Source of the DNA: Hevea brasiliensis
Lineage: Eukaryota; Streptophyta; Magnoliopsida; Malpighiales; Euphorbiaceae
Length of the DNA: 64,000 bases
NCBI RefSeq assembly: GCF_030052815.1
Contig: NC_079504.1
Coordinates: forward strand, 84,818,249 to 84,882,248
Direction: 5' to 3'
Shown here: positions 32,096-45,351 of the stretch, in pieces
Position numbering within the stretch: the stretch's first letter is position 1
Layout: each line of letters opens with the position of its first letter
Made by a program: the position numbers and the translations under genes
The notes under the pieces: model-generated
The model's database searches: none
The model's input: only the letters and a program-made list of their open reading frames with translations
Told to the model about the DNA's origin: nothing

Positions 32096-34248
32096 GCCAA
32101 TATAGTGCAATTTACCATTTTGATAACTTGGCATTCATTGCCAAATTGCTTCAAGCATCATTGTATGTAAATGTCAAATTCTCAATTTTTGGTGTGCTAG
32201 ATTGGTCTAGGTTAAAGTCCTATTTCTCTTGGTTTTTAGCTTCTGGTCAAACAAGCAAAATTGTAGCTCTATATCTTATTGCACGTGGGGCAAAATTTCA
32301 GGTTATTCTGAGTTGTATAGACCAGGATATGATCAATTTACTAAAGCTGGACAGATTGCACCTTTAGTGCAAAATTTGGTCAATTTTAGATCACTTTTAG
32401 TTCTAGCAGTTTTGGTACCCGAACTTATGCAAGCTATTTAACTTCGTTCTGGTCATTTATGGGCTTTTCTGTCTTCATAAGAAATGTAGCTCTATGTCTA
32501 AGCTAATCATGGTAAAAATTTCAGGTCAATTGGACTTGTTTTGATTGAGTTATGGTCATCCTAATGACTACTGTTCATATGGTTAAAAATCTGGGTTGCA
32601 AGGTTGCTATTTCAAATTTGGTCATTTTTAAAGTCAGTTTATAGGTAGAATTTAGGCAATATTTCCACATGAAATTTGGCCTATTTGGTGTCTAGTTTCA
32701 CCCTCCATTGGCCTCATACCAATTGGGTTTACAGTTTGGCACTTATGACCTAATTTAGGTACTGCCACCAATACACAACCTGCACAGAACACATACACTT
32801 TCAATTTGATATTCCTTCTCCTCCTCATTACTTCAATATTCAATCAATGACACTTCCGTATATATATTGTACACAATTTTAGCAACAATTTTGGGCAGAA
32901 CATTCAAGTGCTCAATGCACATAATTCACCATTAAGTTCAACATTCACTTCCACCAAAATTCAACATATCTCAATGTCAATATTACACATACACTTCAAC
33001 ATAATCATACTTCAATATTATGTGCACATGCTACACACAATTTAATACTAGCATATTTTATTAATAAAATACATATTCACACACAAATTCATGATTTAAT
33101 AGGCTGTCAAACATGGCAGTTTGCCCAAAGCATTAAGGTTCTATTTCACACCCTTAATTCAAGCACTACATGCACATACTTAGATTTTAACTTACTACAT
33201 CCTCCATTTGAGTTAATCAACCATAATTTCCATCCATTAGAGGTAAGAAAAACTCAAAAACAACACATAATCATGGCTGCTGAAAATGGACCATTTCATT
33301 TCTCAAGATTTTCTTCATTTCTCTTCACTAAAATACTCACCTCAACCTAAACATAAGGTTTACTAAAGCAAGGGAGAGGTTTTGGACACTTACCACTTTT
33401 GAAGCTTATCAAAACTTCACCAAATCTTGTTTTTCTTGTTGCCAATATCTTCTCCAAGGTAAGCAGGCAAGCTTTAATGAAGGAACCAAGTAGAAATGTT
33501 TGCTTGATCATGCACCCATGGAGGTTGCATGTGTGGTTTCCATGGTGAGTTTCTCTCAGCTGGTTTTTCTTTCAATGTTGAAGATGGTGATTCTGCCCAC
33601 AAATGGCTTAGATAGGTGTCCAAAGGTTTGAGTTAGTGGAGCACTAACTTTAAGTTAAATGTTTAATTATTTCAAGTTCCATTATTTACACATTTATCTT
33701 CCCTTTTTCACTATTTACATAATATGTCACAATTTAATATTTCATGACATTTTCTAAGTGCAATATCATTTATTTTTAATGGACATCAAGGTCAAAACAC
33801 AACTCTAGGTGTCAAATGACCAAAATACCCCACTTCGGGTTATATTCTCAATTTTTCTGTAACACCGATTTTTGTCTGTTTCTTAATTTTTCATTTTTCT
33901 TTGTACTAATTTATTAATTTTTCTTTGATATTTCAAGTGTCAATTACATTTCAATAAATCTTTATTTATGTCTCAAAATTAAATTTTGAGGGTTTCCCAT
34001 GGTCCTAGGGTTGGCAACGGCCTTCCGGCAACTGATACCCATCATCTGTGTTTAGCCATTTAACTTAGCTTCATTTTCTCTCTTTCACTTTTCTTTGATT
34101 TTTCTTGTATTTTATTTTTATTTATTTCATCATTATATGTCTATTCACTATCACCGAAGTGTAGTTCCAGACATCCTAACTTGTTTGGACTGATATTTGG
34201 CCACTGGAGCAACAGAACGTACAGAACACGTACAATGAGGATGTTACA
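32096..34248 (-). repeat. A3 3' LTR, proximal part, resuming after A2
   Basis: GCCAA (32096-32100) is the second copy of the A2 target site. The LTR then continues as in the uninterrupted copy at ~40300 and ends ATGTTACA at 34248, the complement of the start TGTAACATCC. It carries the 18-nt motif at 33814-33831 (minus, offset 417) and the paired module at 32299 and 32522, 223 nt apart. Confidence 0.92.
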
Positions 34249-34287
34249 ACTCTTCCCCTCTAAATAAAAATTTCGTCCTCGAAATTT
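34249..34287 (-). promoter_or_regulatory. A3 polypurine tract and palindrome
   Basis: On the minus strand AAATTTCG-AGGA-CGAAATTT (perfect, 34268-34287) is followed by TTTAGAGGGGAAGAGT next to the LTR start. Confidence 0.82.
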
Positions 34288-35015
34288 GCCTGATGTGAAG
34301 AGCTAAAGGAACTGTTGCCTCATTGTCTCCTCACTCTCCCATGTTGCCTCTTCCATGTTGTGGTGTCTCCATAAGATTTTCACTAGTGGAATTGTTTTGT
34401 TTCTGAGCTCTTTTACCTCTCATGCCAAGATTTTAATTGGTTCTTCTTCATATGTTAGGTCAGGTTGTACCACAATTTCTTCTTCTGAGATGACATGTGA
34501 AGGATCTGATCTGTATCTTCTGAGCATCGAGACATGGAACACATTATGTATCTTGCCCAGCTCAGGTGGTAAGGCTAATCTGTAGGCTACTGGTCCCACA
34601 CGTTCAATAACTTCATATGGACAAATAAACCTAGGGCTTAATTTTCCCTTTTTCCCGAATCTCAGCACTTTCTTCCATGGTTATACTTTAAGAAATACCT
34701 TCTCACCAACTTCATACTCAATGTCTTTTCTCCTCAAGTCAGCATAAGATTTTTATCGGTCTGAGGAAACTTTCAAATTGGCCTTTATCAGTTTCACCTT
34801 TTCCTCTATCTGTTTTATCAGGTCTGGCCCCACTAGCTTATCTTCACCCAATTCAGTCCAACATACAGGTGTTCTGCATTTTCTCCCATACAGTGCTTCA
34901 TAGGGTGCCATTTGTTTGCTAGCTTGACAGCTATTGTTGTTTGCAAATTCTGCCAGTGGAAGGTATCTGTCCCAACTTCCCTCAAACTCAATAACACAAC
35001 TTCTCAGCATATGAC
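34288..35015 (-). pseudogene. pol: A3 pol: integrase C-terminus and chromodomain
   Basis: The minus strand gives SCVIEFEGSWDRYLPLAEFA, GRKCRTPVCW, GPYEVIERVGPVAYRLALP and the chromodomain (EEPIKILA, then REVKEL). Compared with A1, seven bases are missing just after the intron, so the VL-DM motif is shifted, and stops lie between 34669 and 34752. The frame beyond the chromodomain has CGA where A2 has its terminal TGA. Confidence 0.87.
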
Positions 35016-35095
35016 CTATCATATATGTTCGGTTATTATTATCATTATCAGTTCAATTTATTGTTTACAATAACTCAATGAGTTTTAAAATTTAC
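35016..35095 (-). other. 80-nt GT-AG intron in the A3 integrase
   Basis: On the minus strand the donor is GTAAAT and the acceptor TGATAG, with the same length and largely the same sequence as the A1 segment. The last exon codon before the donor is TAG here but CAG in A1 and A2. Confidence 0.83.
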
Positions 35096-36460
35096 CTAGA
35101 TTATTCTTTTTAACTGTCCATCTGTCTGAGGATGAAAAATCGTACTAAAATGGAGTTGTGTGCCCAAGGACTCTTGTAATTTCTTCCAAAATCTAGATGT
35201 AAACCTCGGGTCTCTATCAGATATAATGGAAAGTGGAATTCCATGTAGTCTAACTATCTCATTGATATACAATTCTGCTAGCTTTTCCAGTGAATAGTCA
35301 GTTTTGACTAGCAGAAAATGTGCTGATTTGGTCAACCTATCCACAATCACCCATACTGCATCATGCTTCTTCTGAGTGAGAGGTAGACCACTGACAAAGT
35401 CCATAGTGACTCGATCTCATTTCCATTTAGGCATGTTTATGGGCTGTAACAAACCTGATGGAACTTGATGTTCTGCTTTAACTTGCTGACATGTCAAGCA
35501 TCTAGTTACATAGTCAACTATGTCCTTCTTCATACCTGGCCACCAGTATCGAAGTTTTAGGTCATGGTACATTTTTGTGCTTCCTGGGTGCATAGCATAC
35601 ACACTATTATGTGCTTCTCTCAGAATATTGGTTTTCAATTCTTTATCATCTGGAACACACACTCTTTCTTTATAGTACAGGCACCCATTTTCTTTCACTT
35701 CATATTCAATTTCCTTCCCTTCAGTGATTTTGCTCATAACAGCCATTAATTTCTCATCTGTCTTATGCCCATCCTGTATCTGTTGTAACAGATTCAGCTT
35801 CACTTGTAACTCAGCCAAAATAACTCCATCATGAGTTAAGGACAGTTGGGCATTCAGAGATCTTAATGCTATAATAGATTTTCTGCTTATAGCATCAGCA
35901 ACTACATTTGCCTTCTCAGGGTGGTAGTCAATCACACAATCATAATCTTTCAGGAATTCAATCCATTGCCTCTGTCTCAAATTAAGTTCCTTCTGGGTTG
36001 GCAGATACTTCAGACTCTTATGGTCTGTGTATATGTAGCATTTTTCTCCATACAAGTAATGCCTCCATATCTTCAATGCGAAGATGATTACTGCTAACTC
36101 TAAATCATGAGTAGGGTAATTTCTTTCATGTGGCCTTAACTGCCTAGAAGCATATGCAACCACTTTCCCTTCTTGCATGAGTACACACCCTAACCCATTA
36201 TGTGAGGCATCACTATAGACTGCAAAGTCTTTTCCCGACACTAGCTGTGTTAACACTGGTGCTTCTGTCAACATAGCCTTTAGCCTCTCAAAACTGGCTT
36301 GACACTTGTCATTCCAGTCAAATTTCATATTCTTGTGTAGTAATTTGGTCATTGGAGCAGCTATCAGGGAAAATCCCTTTACAAATCTTCTATAATATCC
36401 AACTAACCCCAAGAAACTTCTAATTTCAGTTGTATTTCTGGGAGGCTTCCATTCCATCAC
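35096..36460 (-). pseudogene. pol: A3 pol: end of RT, RNase H and integrase up to the intron
   Basis: From 36460 a 347-residue frame covers the RT thumb ([16 protein letters not shown]), RNase H (VYSDAS, TDHKS) and the integrase HHCC motif. It stops at a TGA near 35414, where A1 has Trp (TGG). The catalytic core follows: MDFVSGLP with the first Asp, then ISDRDPRF with the second. The Glu motif QSER is altered to QLKR, so the third catalytic residue is Lys. A stop at 35096-35098 ends the exon. Confidence 0.9.
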
Positions 36461-38056
36461 TGCTTAAATTTTCTTGGGATCCACTCTAATCCCTTCAGTT
36501 GATACTACATGTCTAAGGAATGCAATCTCATTCAACCAGAACTCACACTTGGATAATTTAGCATATAGTTTCTTCTCTTTTAGAGTCTGCAAAATAATTC
36601 TCAAATGCTCATCATGTTATGCTTTATCCTTAGAATACACTAGGATGTCATCAATGAAGACCACTACGAATCAATCTAAGTATGGATGGAAGATACGGTT
36701 CATAAGGTCCATGAATGCTACTGGAGCGTTTGTTAACCCAAATGGTATCACTAGGAATTCATAATGCTCATACCGGGTTCTAAATGTAGTCTTAGGCACA
36801 TCTGCATCCTTAACCCTTAGCTGATGATACCCCGATCTGAGATCAATCTTAGAAAACACATCGACTCCCTTCAACTGATCAAACAGATCATCAATTCTAG
36901 GCAACGGATACTTGTTCTTTATTGTTACTCTATTTACCTGTCGGTAGTCAACACATAACCTCAGTGTCCCATCTTTCATCTTTACAAACAGTACTGGAGC
37001 TCCCCAAGGTGACACACTGGGGCGTATGAACCCCTTGTCTAGTAATTCTTGCAGCTGGATTTTTAACTCTTTCAATTCAGCAGGTGCCATCCTATATGGA
37101 GCAATTGAGATTGGAGCTGTACCTTGCATAATCTCAATAGCAAATTCAACTTCCCTTTTTGGTGGTAAATTAGGCAATTCCTCAGGAAATGCCTCAGAGA
37201 AATCCCTTACTGTGGGTATGTCAGACAAGTTAAGTTTGCCCTGCCTAGTGTCAACCACGTGTGCCAGATAGGCTTCACACCCTTTTCTCAACCATCTCCT
37301 TGCAACTGTAGCTGAGATGACATTGGACAAGAAATATGTCCTTTCAACTGTTATTTCTTTGTTCTCAGCAGTTTTTAGAGAGATTCTTTTCAATTTACAA
37401 TCTACTATTGCCTGATGATGGGATAACCAGTCCATTCCCAAAATCACATCAAACTCATGGAAAAGCAGTTTGATTAAGCCTGCTGAGAACTCTTTCCCTT
37501 GAATTATCAATGGACAGCCCTTATACACCTTGTTTACTATCATACTATGGCCTAGCGGATTTGTGACCAGGATGTCTTGGTCACTTTCCTCTATTGGTAT
37601 TCTCTTTTCTATGGGCAGCTTGATACAAATATATGAATGAGTAGATCCAAGATCCACTAATGCATGCACAAAAGTATTATAGAGGAGGAATGTACCCTTG
37701 ATGACATCTGGACTATCTTGTTCCTCCTGTGCCCTTATAGCATAAACTCTGGCTGGTTTTCTACCTTTTGCTCTCTCCACAGATTCTGATATAGGTTTCT
37801 GTGAAGTACTAGCTGCCTCAGCCTTGCCCGGTTTTTTACCCCTTGGAGCTGGAGGGGCAGGCCTATTAGTTGATACCAGAGTGGATGTAGCAGTTCTGCA
37901 AGGACAATCTCGGACTAGGTGGTCTGTAGATCCACACCGTAAACAAGCACTTATCATCCTCCAACATTCACCCTTATGGCATTTTTGGCAATGTGGGTAA
38001 GCAACAGATACTGTTGGGGCTAGTCCCCTGTACCCTGTCCCTGGAGAGCTAGCCAC
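36461..38056 (-). pseudogene. pol: A3 pol: zinc knuckle, protease and reverse transcriptase
   Basis: A 461-residue frame (38056 to 36671) holds the two zinc motifs (the second is [14 protein letters not shown]) and the protease site [12 protein letters not shown]. It also holds the RT entry and the [15 protein letters not shown] to [14 protein letters not shown] region. It is the longest uninterrupted coding stretch of clade A here. It stops at a TGA before FVVVFIDD, where A2 has CGG. After that the catalytic FIDDILVYS box is still readable, with further stops at about 36617 and near 36470. Confidence 0.9.
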
Positions 38057-38944
38057 TGAAGGTGTGGACTGGCCTCTCCTTGGTGCAAACTGAGATTTGG
38101 GCCTCTATGACTGACCCTGACTTGGTGCTCTACTGAAACTCTGAGTAAGCAAACCTCTGAATTTCTTACTAGGGCGTAAGATGTCTGGCCTCGACTCGAC
38201 CTCTTTTCTGCTATCTGTCCCTTCTGTTCTGCTCATTCATTCTAACTTTTTCAACCTTCAGTGCAGCTTCCACTAACTTGGCAAACTCTGTAATCCCTAA
38301 GGCTGTAATCATTACTTTAATGTTGTCATTGAGTCCTTCCTCAAATATCTTGCATCTCTTTGCCTCATTAGGGACTATTTCCTACCCATAGCAGCTCAGT
38401 CTGACAAATTCTCTTTCATATTCAGCCACTGTCAGCTGTCTCTGGCGTAGGGTAATAAACTCCCTTCTCTTATCTTCCAGGTATACACTGCCCCCATACT
38501 TCTTTGTGAACTCAGTGAGAAAGAAATCCCAAGTTATTTGTCTGGTGGCACCTCACTAGTCACTGTATCCCACCATTGGTATGCATCATCTTACAGTAGT
38601 GATACAGCAGCTTCTAAATTCTGCTCTGGAGTACAGTGAAGTTGTTTCAAGACTCTTCTAGTTCTGTCCAACTAGTTTTCAGCTGTGACAGAATCATCTT
38701 CCCTTTTGCCTAGAAAATTCACTGCTCCAATTTTCCTGAGTCTCTCCATATTAGATTTTTCATGTGGAGGTGGTGGTGGTGGCATAACTCCTGCCATCTA
38801 TCTAAAGAACTCAACCATTTGTTGAAATGTGACTGGTGCATTTGGTCCTAGTGGAGCAGGTTCCCTCCTATCTCTTGGTTCAATCATAGATGGAGCTTGA
38901 CTTTTCACCTCCTTATCGACCGCTCTCTGCGATGTGGAGTCCAT
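38057..38944 (-). pseudogene. gag: A3 gag
   Basis: The ATG at 38944 (minus) opens MDSTSQRAVDKEV. A proline-rich stretch follows, then the gag domain (DDAYQWWDTVTSEV, RREFITLRQRQLTVAEYEREF). Several stops interrupt it, including Q to stop changes near 38580-38700, and small shifts occur around 38530-38580. The C-terminal Arg/Lys-rich part leads to the zinc motifs of the next segment. Confidence 0.85.
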
Positions 38945-39051
38945 ATTCTGATCAAAATAACAAATCAAAAGATCTACATTAGAGCCATCTTAACACTTAC
39001 AATGCAATGCATGATATGCAAACTATCTAGGTCTAGAAACGCCTAAACCGT

Positions 39052-39063
39052 GATCTGATACCA
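39052..39063 (-). promoter_or_regulatory. A3 primer binding site
   Basis: The minus strand reads TGGTATCAGATC, one mismatch from the TGGTATCAGAGC of the other elements, 5 nt after the LTR end. The leader up to the gag start (38945-39051) contains no other feature I recognise. Confidence 0.85.
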
Positions 39064-39068
39064 CTAAA

Positions 39069-41240
39069 TGTAACACCCCTAACCCGTCTATAGTGTAGCC
39101 GAGCAAGGCGTGCTGCACGGCGTGCCGGAGCACCTAGTCTGTGATTATCTTATTTTCTGAACTCAATTTGATTTAAGTAGTCTTTTATGTAAAGTTCATA
39201 TCATACTGGTTCTATTTTCATACTTTAATAAAATCAGTGTTTCAAGATTAGTAATAAAAATTTGGCAAGGTGCCGTTGCATAAATCATTCTTCCAAACTG
39301 TTGAAAAGCAGTTTAATATAATAATATCAAAATCTCAAATAATTCATACTCTATTTCTCAAGAAAGTCAATGGACTTTACAAATATTAAATAGTTCCATA
39401 ATACAGTCCATAATAATTCAAATATATTCAGAAAATCTCCATGTTATTTAATATGTATAAAATATTACAAACTTTAGAGCTTTCATAACATTACCAAATA
39501 CAAGGCCGAATTTCAAAAATACAACAAAAGTACAAAATAAAAGATATCCTAAGTCCTACCATGTATGCAATGCAGTGCAGATAACTCTGGACTCCTGTGT
39601 AGATCTGATGTCTCACCCGATCGTAGGTCTGCTGAGCTCCCCAGTTGTGACTCCAATACCTACGCATTACGAAAGCAACGCGCTAAGCAATTTTTCTTAG
39701 TGGTGCCAAATATAAAGAAAACATACACTAAAATAAAGTAAATAAAGTGTTTACGAATTTTTGGTGGTACTGTATGTCAGTAGACTAGATTTATCTATTT
39801 GAATTTAATAGTACTTGAATTACTGCCCGTGTAGCTTATATACTGATTAGACTGGATAAATGGATATACTGACACAGGGTACCTAATACCTCGGGCCATC
39901 ACACCATCGGTCACAAAGTGTCTCCCAGTGTGTAAATAGTATGGCTAAAAAGCCATATAGTCAATCTGGCGATAAGCCAAGAATAAATACAAAATATGTA
40001 TAGCCGTAGGTTATTAAAGTCATAGTGTGGCATAATAAGTCAGAAACACAAGAGATGGCATGAAGCCATTTACAGAACAGCTGTCAAAATCCTATTGGCA
40101 TGCCAACCTATTCAAACTAGTCAACTAGGAAAACTAGGGTACATTATAAATTAAATGTTTAATTCTTCTTCAACTTTTAGAGTTTACTAACTATTATGTA
40201 ATTCATAAGTCAATGCATATGTTGACCTTTTTAGGTACTATGGATAAGTTGTTTCTAGCATCAACATGTCACATATTATAATTCAATATGCTGCCAGTAT
40301 AGTGCAATCTACCATTTTGATAACTTGGCATTCATTGCCAAATTGCTTCAAGCATCATTGTATGTAAGTGTCAAATTCTCAATTTTTGGTGTGCTAGATT
40401 AGTCTAGCTTAAAGTCCTATTTCTCTTGTTTTTTAGCTTATGGTCAAAGAAGCAAAATTATAGCTCTATGTCTTATTGTAGGCGAGGCAAAATTTCAGGT
40501 TATTCTGAGTTGTATAGACCAAGATATAATTAATTTACTAAAGCTAGACAGATTGCACCTTTAGTGCAAAATTTGGTCAATTTTAGGTCACTTTTAGTTC
40601 TGGCAGTTTTGGTACCCGAACTTGTGCAAGCTATTTAACTTGGTTCTGGTCATTTCTGGGATTTATTATCTTCAATAAGAAATGTAGCTCTATGTCTAAG
40701 CTAACCATGGTAAAAATTTCAGGTCAATTGGACCTGTTTTGAGTAGTTATGGTCATCTTAATTACTACTGTTCATATGGTCAAAAATCTGGGTTGCAAGG
40801 TTGCTATTCCGGATTTGGTCATTTTTAAGGTCAGTTTCTAGGTAGAATTTTGGCAACATTTCTACATGAAAGTTGGCCTATTTGGTGTCTAGTTTTACCC
40901 CCCATTAACCTCATACCAATTGGGCTTACAGTTTGGCACTTATGACCTAATTTAGGTACTGCCATCAATACACAACCTGTACAAAGTACATACACTTCCA
41001 ATTTGATATTCCTTATCCTCCTCATTACTTCAATATTCAATCAATGACACTTCCATATATATATTGTACACAATTCCAGCAACAATTTTGGGCAGAACAT
41101 TTAAGTGCTCAATGCACACAATTCACCATTAAGTTCAACATTCACTTCCACCAAAATTCAACATATCTCAATGTCAATATTACACATACACTTCAACATA
41201 ATCATACTTCAATATCACTTACACATGCTGCCCATAATTT
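39069..41240 (-). repeat. A3 5' LTR, cut by copia X
   Basis: It is the twin of 19928-21163 plus 32101 onward, and shows the A2 target region uninterrupted (CTGCCAGTATAGTGC). The hairpin stem near 39661-39684 reads CGCGTT/AATGCG, again a change that keeps a G.U pair. The copy is truncated at 41240; the remaining ~1.2 kb (the LTR start) should lie beyond the window. Confidence 0.9.
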
Positions 41241-41659
41241 TGAAGGAGCGGAAGCGTAAAAAACACAAGTTTATACCATTGAATTCAAAAATTTTCACCT
41301 AGAGTCACATGCATCATGCAAGATTTATTTTCATCTATTTGATTTCAATGATAAACAACATATTAAAACACTTTTAATATGTTTTTGGATCTGCATTTGC
41401 CATTTAAGATTTTAGAATTAATCAGATTAATTTTAGAACCCTAGATTAAATCAAGAACAAACACACTAACCTCTTGATGCACTGTAGTGTATTTGCGCTT
41501 TTGAGATGCGTCTTTAGGACACCAGATGTTGTCCCTCTAGCTTGTCCATACCACGAACACCTATGGCAGCCCTTGAACAGCTTCTAAAACTTTTTCTACT
41601 ATTTAAAAAATCAAGTTCTGCCTTTTAAGAGATTAAAGATGTAAACAGGAAACTAGAAA
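41241..41659 (-). mobile_element. Copia X: end of a Ty1/copia LTR
   Basis: The sequence matches the low-coordinate end of the copia Y LTRs (49351-49768 and 57164 onward) with more divergence. It begins TGAAGGAGCGGAAGCG inside the A3 LTR, and B interrupts it after CTAGAAA. It is an insertion older than B. Whether X is a solo LTR or a full element cannot be seen; the continuation (CAATTTCTAGTG...) should follow B beyond the window. Confidence 0.88.
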
Positions 41660-44600
41660 TGTAACACCCCTAAGTTCGGTAGTGCGTTCTACTGTTCCGA
41701 TGGCCAGTGTTATCCGGACAGCTAGGATGCCTAGAACTACACTTCGTTATGAGTGAGGAGACATAAAATAATGAAATACAAGAAAAGAAAATACAAGAAA
41801 AATGAAGGAAAAATAATAGCAAAGAAATGTAACCAAGTTAAGCTAGTCGAGAACCCTAGCGATGGGTGACCGCACCGGGAAGTCACGGCGTAGACCGTTG
41901 ACCAGCCCTGGACTGTGGGGAACCCTGGAAAATATTTTTAGGACTTAAAGAGACATCAATTGAAGTATAAATATCATTAGAAATATCAAAGAAAAATTAA
42001 AGTATTAGTACAAGGAAAAGTGAGAAATCGAAAAACAGACAAAACCTTGTTGCAGAAAAATCGGAATATAACTTAACAGGGGCATTATGGTCATTTGACA
42101 TCCCGAATTGTCTTTTGACCTAAATGTCCATTAAAAATAAATAATATTACACTTAGAAAATAAAATGAAAAATTAGTTTACTGGTACCTAATGCAAATAG
42201 CCAAAAGTGGAGTGAAAATTGTGTAAATAACACATTTAACATATTATATGATTTAAATTTAGTAAGTGGACCACTAAGAATTATAAAATGGATTAAGTGG
42301 GCAGATTGCTCCACTAAAGCATCATCTTCAACCTTTGAAGACCATCCATGCCGAATTGAGAAGATTGAGAAACCTCCATTGCCGTTTCACTTAAAGCTTC
42401 CTCCACTCCTTCATTTCACCTCCAATCACTTAGGTTTCTTCATTAAGTTTTATCCCCACATCACAAGGAAGAGTTTGATACTAAAATCAAGTTTAATCAA
42501 GGTTTAACAAGTCCCAACCAAAGGTAAGTTTGTATTTTTGAATATTGCTTTGTTAAAGTTTGTATACATGTTATGGGTGTTTGCTTTGTGAAGGAAATTT
42601 TAAGTTTTGAGGAGTTCTTGATATATCAATTTTTGGACAGCCATGGAGTTGTATGGTTAATGAAATATTCTTACATATGTTTGATGAGAATTCATGTTGA
42701 ATAGGGTGAATTGATGTCCTAGTAAGTTATTTCCATATGTAATGGTGATTATGCATTTGAAATTGAAGTTGAAGAAAGTATGTGAAATTTTGGCATTGTG
42801 GAACAATTCGGCAGCCTTGGGACTCTTTGATGAATGTATGAATTCATGAAGATATTGGCAGAATTATGACATTGAGGATTGATGGATAGGTATATAAATT
42901 AGTGGTGGAAATTGTATGAAATGATGAGTAGTGCTATGTGTATTTGTGGTTGTAATTGGACTTTATGAATTAGAGTTTTATTTGGTGTATTGAGGATGTT
43001 TGTATTCTGGCCAAAATGATTTTTATGTGAAGTGGTAAATGGTTTTGGTAATGTACCAAAACAGAATGGGTAAGAGAGATGGACTTAGAGTAAGGTAAAT
43101 GTGTAATTGATACATGTTTATGCAATGTAATTAAGGGCAGTGTACATTTTAACCTATAACTTTAAATGTGTAACTCCAATTGGTATGAGACCAATTGGAG
43201 GTGAAACTAGGCACAAAATGTGCCAACTTTCATTAAGAAAGCATACCAAAATTCTGCTTGCAAGGTAGCATGAAAAAATGACCCATTCGGATTAAGTGCA
43301 AGTGAAACCTGAAAACTGACCATTTGGGCAGCAGTTAGTGTTTAGGCCATAACTTACAAAAAACAGGTCCAATTGACCTGAAATTTTAACCATGAATAGT
43401 TAAGACCCATACCTACAGGTCTTATGAAGACACAAAAGCCCAGAAATGACCATAAGCAAGTCAAACAGCTTGCACAAGTTCGGGTCCAAAAACTGGCCGA
43501 ACCAAAGTTGACCAAATTTGACCTAAAATGACCTAATTTGATGCCATTTGACTAGCAATAGTAAAATGACCATAACTTGGTCTACATAACTCGGATTGAC
43601 CTGAAATTTTGCCCCGCGTGCAATAAGACATAGATCTACAAGTTTGTAGTTTTGACCAAAACCCAAAAATTGAGGGAACTAGGTCGTCCGGCTAGGTCAA
43701 ACTAGTATCCCGGAATCCAGCAAGTTGCAATAAAATGCACTAAACAAGGAAATGAAATTGGTAACGAGTACCAACCCTAAAACACTATCGAATGTGACAT
43801 ATTAGTGACACTAAAACCTAATTTACCTAGAACGCATCGAGGGTCGGTATATTAGGTGATTAAGCAAATAATAGCTTTCAGTGAATTACTTATCGAACAT
43901 TATCGTTAGAGACAATTTAATTTAGTACTGAAACACTTCAAATTGTGTTTCTCAGTTAGTAAAGACTCAGATAAAGGGAAGGAAACACTGAGTCCAGACC
44001 AGGAGACAGTCATCAGAGGTTTGTGCACAACAACTATTTCATTTGAATTTTTCAATTGAAATGAATTATGACTATTTGTACATTATTGTTTTAAATTGTG
44101 GAAATGTGTTTGAATGGATATTTATTGCTTGAAAAGCATTGTAAATGATTTGAAAACTGTGAGAAATTATTTGAATGATATTGATGGATACTTACTAATT
44201 GAAAAGTATTGGAAATGGTTTGAAACCACAGCTATCATGTATATTGATTGTATTCCTTGCAAGCTTGTCTAGTGGGACGAATTGAATTCCCTCTCTGGTT
44301 GAAGTGTTGAGGTGTGTGCCTGTTGAGGACGAATTGGATGAGTACTCATATTTTTGCTTGCTAGCTATGTTATTCCTCATTAGTCATTGACTTTTGGGAC
44401 GAATTGAATACCTCATTACCCATCGGCTTTTGGGACGAATTGAACTTTGGAACATGATTAAGCTATGTGTGATTTATTGATTTGTATTGTGAGATTGTGA
44501 AATGAATTTAAACTCTTATTGACATATACTGTCTTTTGAATTCAACCATGATCTGACTTATTGAAATTATTGTGATATTGAGAAATGGAGTTTAAATTCT

Positions 44601-45331
44601 TATTGACAATTACTGTCTTGAAATTAACTATGGTTTTAAGTATCCACTATTTATATGATTTATGAATTGTGATTTAAATTGTATTTGGTTAATATTGTGC
44701 ACCACTGAGACATTGTCTCATGATAGCTTTTATTGTCGCGCAGTAGACAGACAGCAGTGGCAGACTAGGCTGCTAGTACCTCCAGCGAGAGATTACCTGG
44801 TATAATAACATTTTGCATTTTGTACTGTAATATATGACCACTGTATGTACATATTGTTTTTGATTTTGAGCAGTTGTAAATTCAAATTGTACCTTGAAGT
44901 TGTAAAATAATTATGAGTTATTTTGGCTTGTAAAAATTGTATTATATTTCTTATATCTCAGACTTTGAAAAAATCACTGTGGATTTGAGTTGATAAATAT
45001 GTTGTGTTGAGAAAAATGTTGAAGTTGAGATTTGGAAAAATATTGAAGTGCTTTTTACAGGTTTTCTGAAGAACTGTTTTATCCAAAATACAGATGGCAC
45101 TCTGCCAAAATTTTTACAGAAATTCCAAATAATTCAAATATGTTAGTTCTATCACTACAATTCAAAAAGGTTTTTAATACCTGTAAATAGTGCTCACCAC
45201 TGTAAAAGAAGTAAGAAAAGTTTTTAAAATCCCTTGTAGTATATTTAATGGGTTATCAGTAGGCGGAGTTGGTAATTCATTAGATATACTATGGGATCAT
45301 GTTATGCCTTACAGAGGGGTAGGGTGTGACA
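41660..45331 (+). repeat. B 5' LTR (3672 bp)
   Basis: It begins TGTAACACCCCTAAGTTCGG and ends GGGTGTGACA. Contents: GC-richer block ~41835-41930, 18-nt motif at 42079-42096 (offset 419), paired CCTGAAATTT modules at 43377 and 43600 (223 nt apart), four copies of GGACGAATTG between 44274 and 44460, and hairpin 1 at 44706-44720. No supported gene lies inside. Confidence 0.93.
44706..44720 (+). other. B 5' LTR hairpin 1
   Basis: TGAGAC-ATT-GTCTCA follows GTGCACCAC. The second hairpin is damaged here but intact in the 3' LTR: hairpin 1 at 63152-63166, hairpin 2 at 63167-63190 (GCGATAGC/GCTGTCGC with one G.U pair). Confidence 0.6.
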
Positions 45332-45339
45332 TGTTTTAG

Positions 45340-45351
45340 TGGTATCAGAGC
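45340..45351 (+). promoter_or_regulatory. B primer binding site
   Basis: TGGTATCAGAGC lies 8 nt after the LTR end and is complementary to the initiator-Met tRNA 3' end. The leader from 45352 to 45524 is AT-rich, with no other feature seen. Confidence 0.92.

Larger units (their letters stand above)
19928..41240 (-). mobile_element. Element A3: clade-A chromovirus with both LTRs, split by A2 and cut by copia X
   Basis: Read on the minus strand: 5' LTR (41240-39069, its first part missing), primer site, gag, protease, RT, RNase H, integrase with an 80-nt intron, chromodomain, polypurine tract and 3' LTR (34248-19928). A2 sits inside the 3' LTR. It inserted into the C1 integrase. All domains are present in order, but stops and small indels break every large ORF, and the catalytic Glu of integrase is Lys. 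Confidence 0.9.
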
